From: Fervidicola ferrireducens
GTDB lineage: Bacteria; Bacillota; Thermosediminibacteria; Thermosediminibacterales; Thermosediminibacteraceae
Direction of reading: 5' to 3'
Assembly: GCF_001562425.1 (NCBI RefSeq)
Contig: NZ_LOED01000019.1
Location: 1-43,490, forward strand
Length of the DNA: 43,490 nucleotides
Below are positions 1 to 8,651 of the stretch, piece by piece. Under the pieces are notes generated by a model that did no database searches, was not told where the DNA came from, and worked only from the letters and a program-made list of their open reading frames with translations. A program made the translations under genes and the position numbers. The stretch's first letter is position 1, and each line of letters opens with the position of its first letter.

Positions 1-170
1 TCGACCCCAAGGAGACCTCCAAGACCTGTCCGAAGTGCGGGAATGCTTCCCGGTATAATCGTAAGGCCCAAGGCTGGTTTAAATGCATAAAATGTGGCTA
101 CCAATCTGATGCGGATAGGGTGGGGGCAATAAACATAGCCGCAAAAGCGCTCGATGCTCTTGGGGCATGA
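1..170 (+). CDS. tnpB: TnpB (IS200/IS605-type RNA-guided nuclease), C-terminal fragment
   Basis: The frame open from base 3 and ending at TGA 168-170 encodes the last 55 residues of a TnpB protein; the rest lies outside the window. Two CxxC pairs (TCPKCG and KCIKCGY) form the TnpB zinc-finger between RuvC-II and RuvC-III. The following DADRVGAINIAAKAL matches the RuvC-III motif with its catalytic Asp and the A-x-N-I signature. TnpB is the RNA-guided nuclease of IS605/IS1341 elements. Activity cannot be judged because the RuvC-I and II residues are missing. The stem-loops just downstream fit the element's right end. Confidence 0.88.
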   Translation, partial: DPKETSKTCPKCGNASRYNRKAQGWFKCIKCGYQSDADRVGAINIAAKALDALGA

Positions 171-310
171 CCCTGGGAGAAAAGGGAGCGTGACACCCCT
201 TAAGGCCAAGGCGATGAACTGGGTAGACCGGTGAGTGCTGGCTAACCTGCGGCGTGTGCCGCCATCCCGCGCTAGGATGCCCCCTAATTCATTAGGGGGA
301 GGATGTCACG
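171..310 (+). ncRNA. Candidate omega/reRNA scaffold and right end of the TnpB element
   Basis: No gene is supported here. The stretch directly after tnpB holds several short stems: AAGGG 182-186 with CCCTT 197-201, GCGGC 249-253 with GCCGC 258-262 (4-nt loop), and a perfect 9-bp hairpin 280-288/291-299 (CCCCCTAAT, loop TC). TnpB guide RNAs typically overlap the 3' end of tnpB and end at the element's right end, and a G-rich hairpin is usual there. The exact end and the guide start are inferred, probably near 300-310. A further inverted pair, GGATGTC 301-307 and GACATCC 325-331, straddles this point. Confidence 0.45.
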
Positions 311-503
311 TATTGATGTCCTCCGACATCCGCAGGATATGCTGCGGCCTGCGAAAAGGAAAAACTCGTATAGATAATGGCAGCAAGAACGATATAATTA
401 AATTTTTGTTAAGATGATGCTTCAACTCATATCACTCCCCGGAGAAAAAACCGTAGCTTTTACACAATATTTTCTAAAAACCGGCAGCTTTTTTCAAATA
501 TCA
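311..503. other. Non-coding spacer
   Basis: No convincing gene is seen. A short inverted pair CGCAGG 331-336 / CCTGCG 348-353 follows the element end, then AT-rich sequence up to the terminator of the minus-strand transporter gene. If the TnpB element ends near 310, the first bases here would be the target-derived guide of its RNA. Confidence 0.4.
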
Positions 504-547
504 AAAAAATATCCCCAACCGGAGCGGTTGGGGATATTTTTTTAAAG
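504..547 (-). terminator. Rho-independent terminator of the abgT-like gene
   Basis: ATATCCCCAACCG and CGGTTGGGGATAT form a 13-bp perfect stem with a 3-nt loop, flanked by seven A on the left and seven T on the right. It can therefore work in both directions. On the minus strand it overlaps the last codons of the transporter gene. Confidence 0.92.
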
Positions 548-2065
548 CCTTATCGTGCTTCCCGGTCCCAAGGGCAGGTCCAGCAGGTACCAAACTGCAA
601 GCTGTAAAATCCATACTATTGCAAAATATATTGAATAAGGCAGGAGGCATGAGATCAGAGTGCCCATTCCAAGTTTTTCGTCATACTTCTTCGCATGAGA
701 GAGGACTATGGGGAAGTATGCAAGTAGTGGCGTAATGGGATTTGTAATCGAATCTCCTATTCTGTACGCGAGCTGCGTCAGCGCCGGGGAATAACCCAGT
801 AGCATCAGCATCGGAACGAAAACCGGCCCCAGGACGGCCCATTTGGCAGAAGCGCTGGCCACCAGAAGGTTTATGGATGTGGAAATGATTATTATGCCTA
901 TTAGCAGCGGAAGGCCGGTAAAACCGATGTCTTTTAACAGCTGCGCCCCTTTTATTGCTAAAATGGTCCCTATATTGCTCCAGTTGAAGAACGCCATAAA
1001 TTGAGCTGCAAGAAACGCCAAAACTATATATGACCCCATGGTGCTCATGGCTTTTGCCATCATTGACGCCAGGTCCTTATCGGACTTGATGGTACCGGCA
1101 GCGATGCCGTATCCTATAGCGGGAAACATGAAAAGCCCGGTCATAATCGGAACCAAACTATTCATAAAAGGCGAAATTATAAGGGAGCCATTTTCCGGAT
1201 TCCTTAAAATCGCGTTCGGCGGCAGGGTCATCAATGCAATGACTGCTACATATGCTAACGCAACCAGCCCTGCAACCCTCAGCGCTCTTTTTTCGGTTTC
1301 GTTAAGTGGCTCAAATTTTTCAGCATTTCCACGATAGACTCCCATCCTCGGTTCTACAATCTTAACCGTAACGTAAGTTCCAACAAAAGTTAAGATTATG
1401 GTAGAAACAGCCAGAAAATAATAGTTCATCGCAGGATTTGCCACGTATTTGGGGTCTATAATCTGAGCCGCCTTTTCCGTAAAACCGGCCAGCAATACAT
1501 CAAGCATATTTACGAATAAATTGGCGCTGAAACCCGCGGCCACACCCGCATAAGCCGCCGCAATCCCTACGAGGGGGTGTTTCCCCACACTCGCGAATAT
1601 CATGGCGGCCAAGGGCGGCATTACTATGAGGGCTGAGTCGCCGGCCGCGTTGCCCAATATTCCGGTGAAAACCACCGCTGGAACTATCACCGATGTGGGA
1701 GCGCCGATAAGCAGCCTGCGAAGCAAAGCGCTCATGAGTCCGCTGTATTCCGCCACCCCGACACCCATCATTACAACGAGAACTAGTCCAAGGGGCGGGA
1801 AGGACGCAAAATTATTCACCATCTGAGTCATTATCTTTACAACGCCGTCCCTGGTCATAAGGCTTACGGCTTTTACCACTTCATTTGTGGCAGGATTGAC
1901 TGCTTGCCATCCGGCTACTGCCGCAAGATGGGAAAGCAAAATTATGATTAAGCAGAGCAGAAAAAACAACGTTGCCGGGTCAGGAAGTCTGTTTCCGGCC
2001 CGTTCCACGAAGTTCAAAAATCCATCCATCAAACTCTTTCTGCTTTTTACGGTTTCACCCTGCAA
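542..2065 (-). CDS. AbgT-family transporter (p-aminobenzoyl-glutamate type)
   Basis: This encodes a 507-residue polytopic membrane protein with about a dozen hydrophobic segments. The N-terminal NRLPDPATLFFLL stretch, the GDSALIVMPPLAAMIF segment, and a C-terminal RIGDSITNPITPLLAYFP stretch are typical of the AbgT family. That family imports p-aminobenzoyl-glutamate or similar amidated compounds; some members export antimetabolites. I chose TTG at 2065 because GAGGTGAT lies seven bases before it; the upstream GTG at 2074 would sit inside that ribosome site. It follows the M20 amidohydrolase gene by 21 bases, the same pairing as abgB/abgT, so import followed by amide hydrolysis is the likely job. 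The substrate is not proven. Confidence 0.85.
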   Translation of the reverse strand: MQGETVKSRKSLMDGFLNFVERAGNRLPDPATLFFLLCLIIILLSHLAAVAGWQAVNPATNEVVKAVSLMTRDGVVKIMTQMVNNFASFPPLGLVLVVMMGVGVAEYSGLMSALLRRLLIGAPTSVIVPAVVFTGILGNAAGDSALIVMPPLAAMIFASVGKHPLVGIAAAYAGVAAGFSANLFVNMLDVLLAGFTEKAAQIIDPKYVANPAMNYYFLAVSTIILTFVGTYVTVKIVEPRMGVYRGNAEKFEPLNETEKRALRVAGLVALAYVAVIALMTLPPNAILRNPENGSLIISPFMNSLVPIMTGLFMFPAIGYGIAAGTIKSDKDLASMMAKAMSTMGSYIVLAFLAAQFMAFFNWSNIGTILAIKGAQLLKDIGFTGLPLLIGIIIISTSINLLVASASAKWAVLGPVFVPMLMLLGYSPALTQLAYRIGDSITNPITPLLAYFPIVLSHAKKYDEKLGMGTLISCLLPYSIYFAIVWILQLAVWYLLDLPLGPGSTIRL

Positions 2066-2086
2066 ACCAATCACCTCTCCCGTTTT

Positions 2087-3271
2087 TTATATTTTCAATC
2101 TCTCATTTTCCATTACGTACCTAACCATGAGCTCCACGCCCACGGCCAGGGCTTCTTCGTCTATATCAAATTCCGGATGATGATGTGGTTTATTTATGCC
2201 TTTTTCTTCATTTCTTGCCCCGACAAACGCAAAAGTGCCGGGAACTTTTTGCAGATAATATGCGAAATCTTCACCTCCCATCACAGGCTCGGCATCAATT
2301 ACGTTCTGACCTCCAACCACTTCCGATGCGATTTGCTTTGCATAATTCGTCACCTTTTCGTCGGTTATAACAGCCGGATAACCCCTCGTGTATTTGATTC
2401 GGTAATCGGCGCCGTAAGCCGCCGTAATTCCTTTAACAATCTCTTCGATTCGCGTCTGAATTAGGTTGCGGACTTCCTCGCTATATGTTCTGACGGTTCC
2501 GGATATAGTAGCCACATCGGCAATTACGTTGAAGTTGTAACCAGCTTTTAACATTCCTACGCTTACCACAGCCGGTTCTATAGGCTTGACCGAACGGCTG
2601 ACGATGGTTTGGAGAGCCATTACAACCTGTGATGCAACCACTATTGCATCCACGGCTTCGTGGGGCGCCGAACCATGACCCCCTTTGCCTATAATTTCAA
2701 TCTCAAACGAATCGGGAGATGCCATCAAGGGGCCACTTTTCAGTCCCACTGTGCCAATAGGATAATTGGTCCAGAGGTGAAGGCCGAAAATATTGTCCAC
2801 TTTCGGGTCTTCAAGGACCCCTGCTTCAATCATGGGCTTTGCCCCGCCCGGAAGCTGCTCCTCGCACGGCTGGAAGATGAATTTCACCTTTCCGGAGAAT
2901 TTATCCTTCATTGAGGAAAGAATCATAGCAGCACCCAGAAGTATTGCCGTGTGTCCGTCATGACCGCATGCATGACAGGCTCCTTCCACTTTCGAAGCGT
3001 AGGCTACTTTTTTCGCATCCCTCACCGGAAGAGCATCCATATCAGCCCTCAGAGCTACCGTCGGACCCGGCTTGCCGGTATCGAGGAGCCCCACAACTCC
3101 GGTCTTTGCTATACCTTTTTGGACTTTTAATCCGAGGCTCTCCAATATTTCGGCAACTATTTTCGAGGTGCGAACCTCCTCAAATCCCAATTCAGGATGG
3201 GAATGAAAATCCCTTCGCAATTCCTGGACTTTTGGAAAAATCTCCTTTACCTTTGCCTTTACATCTTCCAA
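2087..3271 (-). CDS. M20 family metal-dependent amidohydrolase (AbgB/IAA-amino acid hydrolase type)
   Basis: The protein of 394 residues hydrolyses an N-acyl amino acid or aminoacyl-glutamate amide. From the chosen start it shows RADMDALPV at 75-83, the metal site ACHACGHDGH at 98-107 (C102, H104), QPCEE at 134-138, and near the C terminus GGEDFAYY and HHHPEFDID. This is the usual M20D order and length. The start is TTG at 3271, eight bases after AAAGGGGG; an ATG at 3355 in frame lies within the -35 element and would add an unlikely leader. It is the first gene of a two-gene operon with the AbgT-type transporter. The exact substrate cannot be read from the sequence. Confidence 0.88.
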   Translation of the reverse strand: MEDVKAKVKEIFPKVQELRRDFHSHPELGFEEVRTSKIVAEILESLGLKVQKGIAKTGVVGLLDTGKPGPTVALRADMDALPVRDAKKVAYASKVEGACHACGHDGHTAILLGAAMILSSMKDKFSGKVKFIFQPCEEQLPGGAKPMIEAGVLEDPKVDNIFGLHLWTNYPIGTVGLKSGPLMASPDSFEIEIIGKGGHGSAPHEAVDAIVVASQVVMALQTIVSRSVKPIEPAVVSVGMLKAGYNFNVIADVATISGTVRTYSEEVRNLIQTRIEEIVKGITAAYGADYRIKYTRGYPAVITDEKVTNYAKQIASEVVGGQNVIDAEPVMGGEDFAYYLQKVPGTFAFVGARNEEKGINKPHHHPEFDIDEEALAVGVELMVRYVMENERLKI

Positions 3272-3288
3272 CTTCGAACCCCCTTTAC

Positions 3289-3332
3289 TAAAGATTTTTT
3301 TGATATTTAGTTGATATTTAGCTGATATTATA
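3289..3332 (-). repeat. Tandem 11-bp repeats at the transcription start (operator-like)
   Basis: Read on the minus strand from the end of the -10, the sequence is ATCAGCTAAAT, ATCAACTAAAT, then a decayed ATCAAAAAAAT: three head-to-tail 11-bp units. The first two differ at one base. The spacing of about one helical turn and the place just after the -10 suggest a repressor site, but no dyad is present. Confidence 0.55.
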
Positions 3333-3355
3333 TAGGATGAAAATAGTTTGTTCAA
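3327..3355 (-). promoter_or_regulatory. Promoter of the amidohydrolase-abgT operon
   Basis: On the minus strand TTGAAC (3350-3355) and TATAAT (3327-3332) are separated by exactly 17 bases. This predicts a start of transcription near 3320 and a leader of about 50 bases before the TTG start at 3271. Confidence 0.8.
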
Positions 3356-3464
3356 AGTTTAAAATTACCTTTATCCCTTTAATACGTTAAATTTTTTCTG
3401 TATTTTTAATTCATAATACTTGAAAATCATGATTATGGCTTTTTATAAATTAGGTTTTAGTGAG

Positions 3465-3497
3465 ATAAAAATAGCACCAACCGAAAAGGTTGGTGCT
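3465..3497 (-). terminator. Terminator of pdxST
   Basis: AGCACCAACC (3473-3482) and GGTTGGTGCT (3488-3497) form a 10-bp perfect stem with a 5-nt loop. On the minus strand it is followed by ATTTTTATC. It abuts the pdxT stop codon. Confidence 0.88.
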
Positions 3498-4072
3498 CAC
3501 TTGCTGGAAGGTATCATTTCAAGAAAGAACTTGTGAAAGCTCGGGTCATCCGTTACCTCGGGATGGAAAGCCGTCGCCAATAGGTTATTCTGTCTTGCCG
3601 CGACGATCTTCCCATCCAGCTCAAGCAGGACCTCCACGCCGGGCAATGCTTTTTCGGCGTAAGGCGCCCTGATAAATACCAGTTCCAGCGGTTTTGGCGA
3701 CACAGCCGGTACGGGTTTTCTTACGATGAAGCTGTCCAACTGGCTGCCGTAAGCGTTCCTCCTGACCCATATATCCATCAAGCCAAGGTGCACGTAGTCC
3801 TCGTTTACTATCTTTTTTGCCAGGAGGATCATACCTGCACAAGTTCCCCAAATCGGCATGCCGTTTTTGGCTTTCTCTACAATGATTTTCCCGAGACCTG
3901 TCTCCCTCAAGAATTTACCTATTACGGTACTTTCTCCACCAGGCAAGATTAAAGCATCCACATCATTGAGTTCTTCTTCTTTTTTTACAGGAACCGGCTG
4001 GGCGCCGGCCATTTTGAGCATATTAATGTGTTCCCGCACCGCACCCTGGAAGGCCAATACCCCGACTTTCAT
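3497..4072 (-). CDS. pdxT: Pyridoxal 5'-phosphate synthase glutaminase subunit PdxT
   Basis: PdxT releases ammonia from glutamine and passes it to PdxS for vitamin B6 synthesis. The 191-residue protein is a class I glutaminase: GGES at 45-48, the nucleophile C78 in GTCAGM, and H170/E172 in FHPE complete the triad. The start is ATG at 4072, one base after the pdxS stop, giving MKVGVLAFQG as in other PdxT; a longer frame running into pdxS is not the real N terminus. The one-base spacing suggests translational coupling, fitting the fixed stoichiometry of the PdxS-PdxT complex. Confidence 0.96.
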   Translation of the reverse strand: MKVGVLAFQGAVREHINMLKMAGAQPVPVKKEEELNDVDALILPGGESTVIGKFLRETGLGKIIVEKAKNGMPIWGTCAGMILLAKKIVNEDYVHLGLMDIWVRRNAYGSQLDSFIVRKPVPAVSPKPLELVFIRAPYAEKALPGVEVLLELDGKIVAARQNNLLATAFHPEVTDDPSFHKFFLEMIPSSK

Positions 4073-4073
4073 A

Positions 4074-4979
4074 TTACCACCCGCGCTCGGCGTAACGGCT
4101 CTCCAGGCGCTCCAGTTCCAAACCAGGCATGGGCTCACCCAGGTCCTCCGATACTTCCGCCAGTACCTCCGGATCGTCATAATGGGCGACGGCCTTCACG
4201 ATAGCCCTGGCCCTCTTTTCGGGGTTTTCCGACTTAAATATACCCGAACCCACAAAAACTCCGTCGCACCCAAGCTGCATCAACAAGGCCGCATCGGCAG
4301 GCGTCGCCACACCTCCCGCTGCAAAGTTTACCACCGGAAGCCGGCCGTGCTCGGCCACGTAAAGCACGAGCTCGTAAGGAGCTCCCATTTCCTTAGCTGC
4401 TGTGATAAGTTCCTCCCTCGGCATATTCTGTAGCTTTCGAATCTGGGCGTTGATCGTCCTGATGTGCCTCACTGCCTCCACCACGTTGCCCGTACCCGCT
4501 TCACCCTTGGTCCTTATCATGGCCGCTCCTTCGGCAATCCTGCGCAGGGCCTCGCCCAAGTCTCGAGCACCGCAAACGAAGGGCACTTTAAATTTCTTCT
4601 TGTCTATGTGGCAAAACTCATCGGCTGGCGTCAGAACCTCGCTTTCGTCGATGAAGTCCACCCCTATCGCTTCAAGGATTTGTGCCTCCACGAAGTGGCC
4701 TATCCTGCATTTGGCCATTACCGGTATGCTTACCGCCTGCTTTATGGCTTTTATTATTTTCGGGTCCGACATGCGCGCAACGCCGCCATGCTTTCTGATG
4801 TCAGCAGGTACCCTCTCCAAGGCCATAACCGCTACTGCACCGGCTTCCTCCGCGATTCTGGCCTGTTCTGGAGTGGTCACGTCCATTATCACTCCGCCCT
4901 TCACCATCTCGGCCAGGTTTTTGTTTAGACTGTAGCGGTCGGGATGTGCATTCGTGTCCATCATGCTCTTTCCTTCCAT
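4074..4979 (-). CDS. pdxS: Pyridoxal 5'-phosphate synthase subunit PdxS
   Basis: PdxS makes pyridoxal phosphate from ribose 5-phosphate, glyceraldehyde 3-phosphate and ammonia. The 301-residue protein has the family N-terminal pattern [19 protein letters not shown] with Asp33, the substrate lysine K90 in [10 protein letters not shown], and [12 protein letters not shown] carrying the second lysine. ATG at 4979 is preferred because GGGGGAG lies eight bases upstream; an in-frame ATG at 5000 has no good site. It forms an operon with pdxT and is divergent from pdxR, which probably controls it. Confidence 0.96.
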   Translation of the reverse strand: MEGKSMMDTNAHPDRYSLNKNLAEMVKGGVIMDVTTPEQARIAEEAGAVAVMALERVPADIRKHGGVARMSDPKIIKAIKQAVSIPVMAKCRIGHFVEAQILEAIGVDFIDESEVLTPADEFCHIDKKKFKVPFVCGARDLGEALRRIAEGAAMIRTKGEAGTGNVVEAVRHIRTINAQIRKLQNMPREELITAAKEMGAPYELVLYVAEHGRLPVVNFAAGGVATPADAALLMQLGCDGVFVGSGIFKSENPEKRARAIVKAVAHYDDPEVLAEVSEDLGEPMPGLELERLESRYAERGW

Positions 4980-5053
4980 GTCACATTCTCCCCCCATCAT
5001 CTTAGGTAAAAAAATTTTTGCAATGATTTTTTTAAATAAACTTTTGTGGTATA

Positions 5054-5180
5054 ATTTTGTATCGAAACAATTGTTGTTTTAATAACTGTACGTACATATT
5101 ATCTTATTTTAGAACATTGTTTGTCAATACATTTTTGCTACAATGCGGTGGTGATATTAAAATGGACCATTTTGTATCGA
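5054..5180. promoter_or_regulatory. pdxS/pdxR control region with a 12-bp direct repeat
   Basis: ATTTTGTATCGA occurs exactly at 5054-5065 and 5169-5180, 115 bp apart (about eleven helical turns); the second copy begins seven bases after the pdxR start codon position. Between them are two perfect 10-bp palindromes, AACAATTGTT (5066-5075) and TGTACGTACA (5087-5096). PdxR/MocR regulators are known to use direct repeats, so these are candidate sites. Confidence 0.5.
5117..5144 (+). promoter_or_regulatory. Probable pdxR promoter
   Basis: TTGTTT (5117-5122) and TACAAT (5139-5144) with a 16-bp spacer. Transcription would begin near 5151, only about ten bases before the start codon, so the leader is very short and overlaps GGTGGTG at about 5147-5153. 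Confidence 0.5.
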
Positions 5181-6625
5181 TACATCTGGATCGCGGCTCC
5201 GATAAGCCGCTGTACATCCAGTTATATGAAGGCATTGTAAGGCTGATAGAGGAAAAAAAGCTATCCCCCGGGGAAAAGCTTCCTACCATAAGAAAGCTGT
5301 CATCCCTGCTCAAAGTCAATACAGTCACCGTAGTAAATGCTTATCGTCTTCTCGAGCGCGAGGGATACGTCGTTTCCCGCGTTGGCAGCGGCACTTACGT
5401 AAGGTCGGCGGTAAAATCAATAAACGAAGGAGAGATGAGAGAAGACATTTCCGAAGAAAGATCTTCAGTCCATCAGGTACCTTATGACTTCGCCGGCGCC
5501 TTTATTCCTCCTGAATATTTCCCGGTGGAAGATTTTAAAAGAGCTATAAACAAGGTACTTGACCGCGATGGAGGCTATGCCTTTTCCTATAGCGAAAGCC
5601 AAGGATATCTACCTTTTAGGCATTCCTTGGGAAAATACCTTGCCAAGGAATATGCCATAGAGGTACCCGTGCACTTAATTCACGTCGTTTCAGGTGCCCA
5701 ACAAGGGATCGATATTATTTCAAAAGCTCTTTTAGATTTCGGCGACGTAGTGTTTGTCGAATCTCCTACTTACCCTGGCGCCATCGATGCTTTTAAATCC
5801 AGGGGGGCAAGGATTGTGGAAATCCCTCTAACCCAGGACGGCCCGGACATGGATGAGCTGGTTGCAAGGCTCCGCCTCAAACCTCCAAAAATTTTCTACA
5901 CTATGCCCAACTTTCAGAACCCCACGGGGTATTCTTATTCGGAACAAAAAAAGAAAGAGCTTTTAGCCCTTTCTCGAAAGTACGACTTTTTAATTATAGA
6001 AGACGACCACATGAACGACCTTTACTACGAAGAAAGGCCGTTACCTTTAAAGAACCTGGACGCCGAGGGCAGGGTCTTTTACATTAAGGGCTTTTCCAAG
6101 CTTTTCATGCCTGGATTGAGGCTGGGCTTCATAGTCGCGCCGGAGCCTTTTTCAAAGAAATTGCAAGAAGTGAAGTATTTTTCCGATATAACATCATCGG
6201 AGCTTGCCCAGAGGGCCCTCGATGTCATGCTGAAGGACGGTTCCTTTTACGACCACGCCGATAAAATGCGGGAAATTTTCCGCGAAAGGTGGAATATTGC
6301 ATTAAAGGCCATGAAAAAGCATTTTCCCGCCGGGGTATATTGGTCAAAGCCCTCAGGAGGGCTTTTCTTTTGGATAACACTCCCCGACGGATGCTATTCC
6401 ATGAACCTTTACGGCAAGGCCATAAAAAACGGGATTCTGATTACACCGGGAGACTTTTTCTATCCCGACCGCCGTCCGACAACGAGCTTCAGGCTCAGCA
6501 TTGCACAAATTCCTTCCGAAAAGCTCGAAGAAGGGATAAAACTGCTAGCCGGATGCATTGCAGAACTCCTGGAAGAGTATCGCATAGACCCCTTGAAAGG
6601 CGATATGTATAAGCCCTTGTTGTGA
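5162..6625 (+). CDS. pdxR: MocR/PdxR-type transcription regulator (GntR helix-turn-helix plus aminotransferase domain)
   Basis: The 487-residue protein has a GntR-type winged helix at about 10-80 (PLYIQLYEGIVRLIEE, then LPTIRKLSSLLKVNTVTVVNAYRLLE) followed by a fold-type I aminotransferase domain. QNPTG at 252-256, D281 and the PLP lysine K313 in GFSKLFMPGLRLG are kept, so it can bind PLP. MocR proteins next to pdxST are PdxR regulators that sense PLP and switch PLP synthesis. The start is ATG 5162 after GGTGGTG; an in-frame upstream ATG at 5057 would overlap the promoter. It is divergent from pdxS. A MocR regulator of another pathway is possible but the neighbourhood argues for PdxR. Confidence 0.85.
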   Translation: MDHFVSIHLDRGSDKPLYIQLYEGIVRLIEEKKLSPGEKLPTIRKLSSLLKVNTVTVVNAYRLLEREGYVVSRVGSGTYVRSAVKSINEGEMREDISEERSSVHQVPYDFAGAFIPPEYFPVEDFKRAINKVLDRDGGYAFSYSESQGYLPFRHSLGKYLAKEYAIEVPVHLIHVVSGAQQGIDIISKALLDFGDVVFVESPTYPGAIDAFKSRGARIVEIPLTQDGPDMDELVARLRLKPPKIFYTMPNFQNPTGYSYSEQKKKELLALSRKYDFLIIEDDHMNDLYYEERPLPLKNLDAEGRVFYIKGFSKLFMPGLRLGFIVAPEPFSKKLQEVKYFSDITSSELAQRALDVMLKDGSFYDHADKMREIFRERWNIALKAMKKHFPAGVYWSKPSGGLFFWITLPDGCYSMNLYGKAIKNGILITPGDFFYPDRRPTTSFRLSIAQIPSEKLEEGIKLLAGCIAELLEEYRIDPLKGDMYKPLL

Positions 6626-6638
6626 TAAGTAGTTGGTA

Positions 6639-7754
6639 TTATCCACTGTATAACGATAAAAGCACACCTGCAACTATTGCAGAACCTATGACGCCGGCTA
6701 CATTAGGCCCCATTGCGTGCATGAGGATGAAGTTGCCGGGCATCTCTTCCTGTGCTACTTTTTGTGATACCCGTGCAGCCATAGGAACAGCTGATACTCC
6801 TGCAGACCCTATCAGCGGGTTTACCTTACCTCCGCTCAATACATACATCAGCTTGCCAAATAGCACCCCGCCAGCAGTACCGCCCGCAAATGCAACCATC
6901 CCCAATATTAATATTTCTATCGTCTCAATCCTTAAAAAGTTTTCCGCGCTTGCTGTCGCTCCTACAGTTAAACCTATGAATATCGTCACAATATTTATCA
7001 GTTCGTTCTGGGCTGTCTTCGACAGCCGATCCACCACACCGCATTCCCTAAAAAGATTCCCAAGCATCAGACATCCGATCAGAGCCGTTGCCGGCGGCAC
7101 CAAAAAGCTTGCCAGCACTGTTACTATTATCGGAAATATTATCTTTTCTGTCTTCGATACGGGCCTTAGTTGTTCCATTACTACAGTCCGCTCTTTTTTG
7201 GTGGTGAGAAGGCGCATTATCGGGGGCTGGATTACAGGTACCAAGGCCATGTATGAATAGGCCGCTACTGCTACCGCACCCAATAGGTGCGGCGCCAGTT
7301 TGCTCGTCAGGAAAATCGCGGTAGGACCGTCGGCTCCTCCTATTATGCCTATGGATGCGGCTTCTTTTACGTTAAATCCCAAAAGGGTTGCGCCGAGAAA
7401 GGTGATGAATATGCCAAGTTGTGCTGCCGCACCTAGAAGAAGGCTCTTGGGGTATGCTATTAAAGGGCCGAAGTCGGTCATAGCGCCCACCCCCAGGAAT
7501 ATGAGGGGCGGAAATACGCCGAGTTTCACCCCCTGGTATATCCAGTATAGAAATCCTCCGGGTTCCATGAGGCCAGCTACCGGTATGTTGGCCAGCATCA
7601 TACCGAAGCTTATGGGGACCAAAAGCAGAGGCTCGTATTTTTTTACTATCGCAAGATACATCAGCGTGAAGGCTATGAGCAGCATGACAAGCTGCTGGGG
7701 GGTGACGTTGAAGTATCCAGTGCTTTTTAGAAAGTTTATTATACTCTGCACCAA
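6639..7754 (-). CDS. mmdB: Na+-translocating decarboxylase beta subunit (MmdB/OadB/GcdB)
   Basis: This is the membrane subunit that decarboxylates carboxybiotin and pumps Na+ outward. The 371-residue protein has around nine to eleven hydrophobic segments and the hallmark [17 protein letters not shown], with the essential Asp at 142. Later [14 protein letters not shown] and a C-terminal [14 protein letters not shown] are also family marks. It is the last gene of the mmdA-D-C-B operon, 25 bases after mmdC. Its stop lies 13 bases from the convergent pdxR stop, with no clear terminator between. The subunit alone does not tell the substrate. Confidence 0.94.
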   Translation of the reverse strand: MVQSIINFLKSTGYFNVTPQQLVMLLIAFTLMYLAIVKKYEPLLLVPISFGMMLANIPVAGLMEPGGFLYWIYQGVKLGVFPPLIFLGVGAMTDFGPLIAYPKSLLLGAAAQLGIFITFLGATLLGFNVKEAASIGIIGGADGPTAIFLTSKLAPHLLGAVAVAAYSYMALVPVIQPPIMRLLTTKKERTVVMEQLRPVSKTEKIIFPIIVTVLASFLVPPATALIGCLMLGNLFRECGVVDRLSKTAQNELINIVTIFIGLTVGATASAENFLRIETIEILILGMVAFAGGTAGGVLFGKLMYVLSGGKVNPLIGSAGVSAVPMAARVSQKVAQEEMPGNFILMHAMGPNVAGVIGSAIVAGVLLSLYSG

Positions 7755-7779
7755 TTCCGTTCTCCTCCCCGCATCTTCT

Positions 7780-8175
7780 TTATTCCATTACCGCAAGAAT
7801 GTCTCCAGTGTTTACCGAACTGCCTTCCGTCACTTCTATCGATAATATCTTACCGTCCTGCGGCGCGAGGATTTCGTTTTCCATCTTCATGGCTTCAAGG
7901 ATCATTATTACCTGGCCTTTTTTGACGGCACTACCTGGTTTTGCTTTTATGGAGAGGATCGTTCCGGGCATTGGGGCGTTTATGGTGAGTTTACCCGCTG
8001 GCGTTGCTTTTTTGGGTGTGGCTGCAGGTGTGGGAGCAGGCTCTGCTTTAGCCTTTGGTGCTTCAATAGTGGAAACAGAAGGTGTTTCCTTTTTTGGCGC
8101 AGGGGCAGGTGCTGTTATTTCTTCCACTTCGACTTCGTAAGTTTTTCCATTTACTGTGATTCTATATTTTTTCAT
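7780..8175 (-). CDS. mmdC: Biotin carrier subunit of the decarboxylase (gamma subunit, MmdC)
   Basis: The 131-residue biotin carrier moves the carboxyl group from MmdA to MmdB. A short N-terminal strand region (1-20) is followed by a flexible Ala/Pro/Lys-rich linker at about 21-60 and a biotinyl domain with EAMKMEN; K97 is the biotinylated lysine. The size and the linker match the separate gamma subunits of methylmalonyl-CoA and glutaconyl-CoA decarboxylases. An AGAAAGGAG site precedes the ATG. It lies between mmdD and mmdB. Confidence 0.94.
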   Translation of the reverse strand: MKKYRITVNGKTYEVEVEEITAPAPAPKKETPSVSTIEAPKAKAEPAPTPAATPKKATPAGKLTINAPMPGTILSIKAKPGSAVKKGQVIMILEAMKMENEILAPQDGKILSIEVTEGSSVNTGDILAVME

Positions 8176-8241
8176 AGGTAAATCTCCTTTCTGTTTTTGA
8201 TTATTTTATTTTTTATCGGCGGTAGAAATTACTCAATTGGA

Positions 8242-8631
8242 TTACTCCATTGGATTGAATCTTGATTCCATGCCCCAGGCAGAGGTCCTTTCGTGAATCC
8301 GCCTGATAAATCCTATTTTTATCTGGTCGGCAGATTTTCCAAGGTATGCCGCAAGGGCTGCAGTTATTACTGCTACCAGTTGTTCTTCGCCTTCTTCTAC
8401 CGCTTCGGATTCTTCTTTTTCTTCAAGTACAGCTTTTTCTCTTATATCGAAATTGTTCGCTACTTCTTGTTCGTTTTTGCCTACTTTATTTTCTTCTTTT
8501 TCTTTCTTGTAGAATATTACCTTCATGAGGTCAAGGAGCAATGATAGAATGTATAGCGATATCAGGGTTATTCCCATGCCCAACAGGCCGGTTTTTAGGG
8601 ATTCTGCTAGGGCGTTCGTAACGTCGTTCAT
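8242..8631 (-). CDS. mmdD: OadG/MmdD-type small membrane subunit
   Basis: This small subunit anchors and assembles the decarboxylase complex. The 129-residue protein has one membrane helix at about 13-40, then a highly charged Lys/Glu region (about 41-83). Its C terminus, VAVITAALAAYLG followed by IRRIHERTSAWGMESRF, resembles the MmdD/MmdE ends that contact the biotin carrier. It lies 20 bases after mmdA. No separate mmdE is seen, so this protein may cover both roles. Confidence 0.85.
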   Translation of the reverse strand: MNDVTNALAESLKTGLLGMGITLISLYILSLLLDLMKVIFYKKEKEENKVGKNEQEVANNFDIREKAVLEEKEESEAVEEGEEQLVAVITAALAAYLGKSADQIKIGFIRRIHERTSAWGMESRFNPME

Positions 8632-8651
8632 ATTTTATACACCTTCCCTCT

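Noticed and set aside
235-417. 60-codon frame after tnpB
   Set aside because: It crosses the element's right-end stem-loops and has no ribosome site; treated as non-coding.
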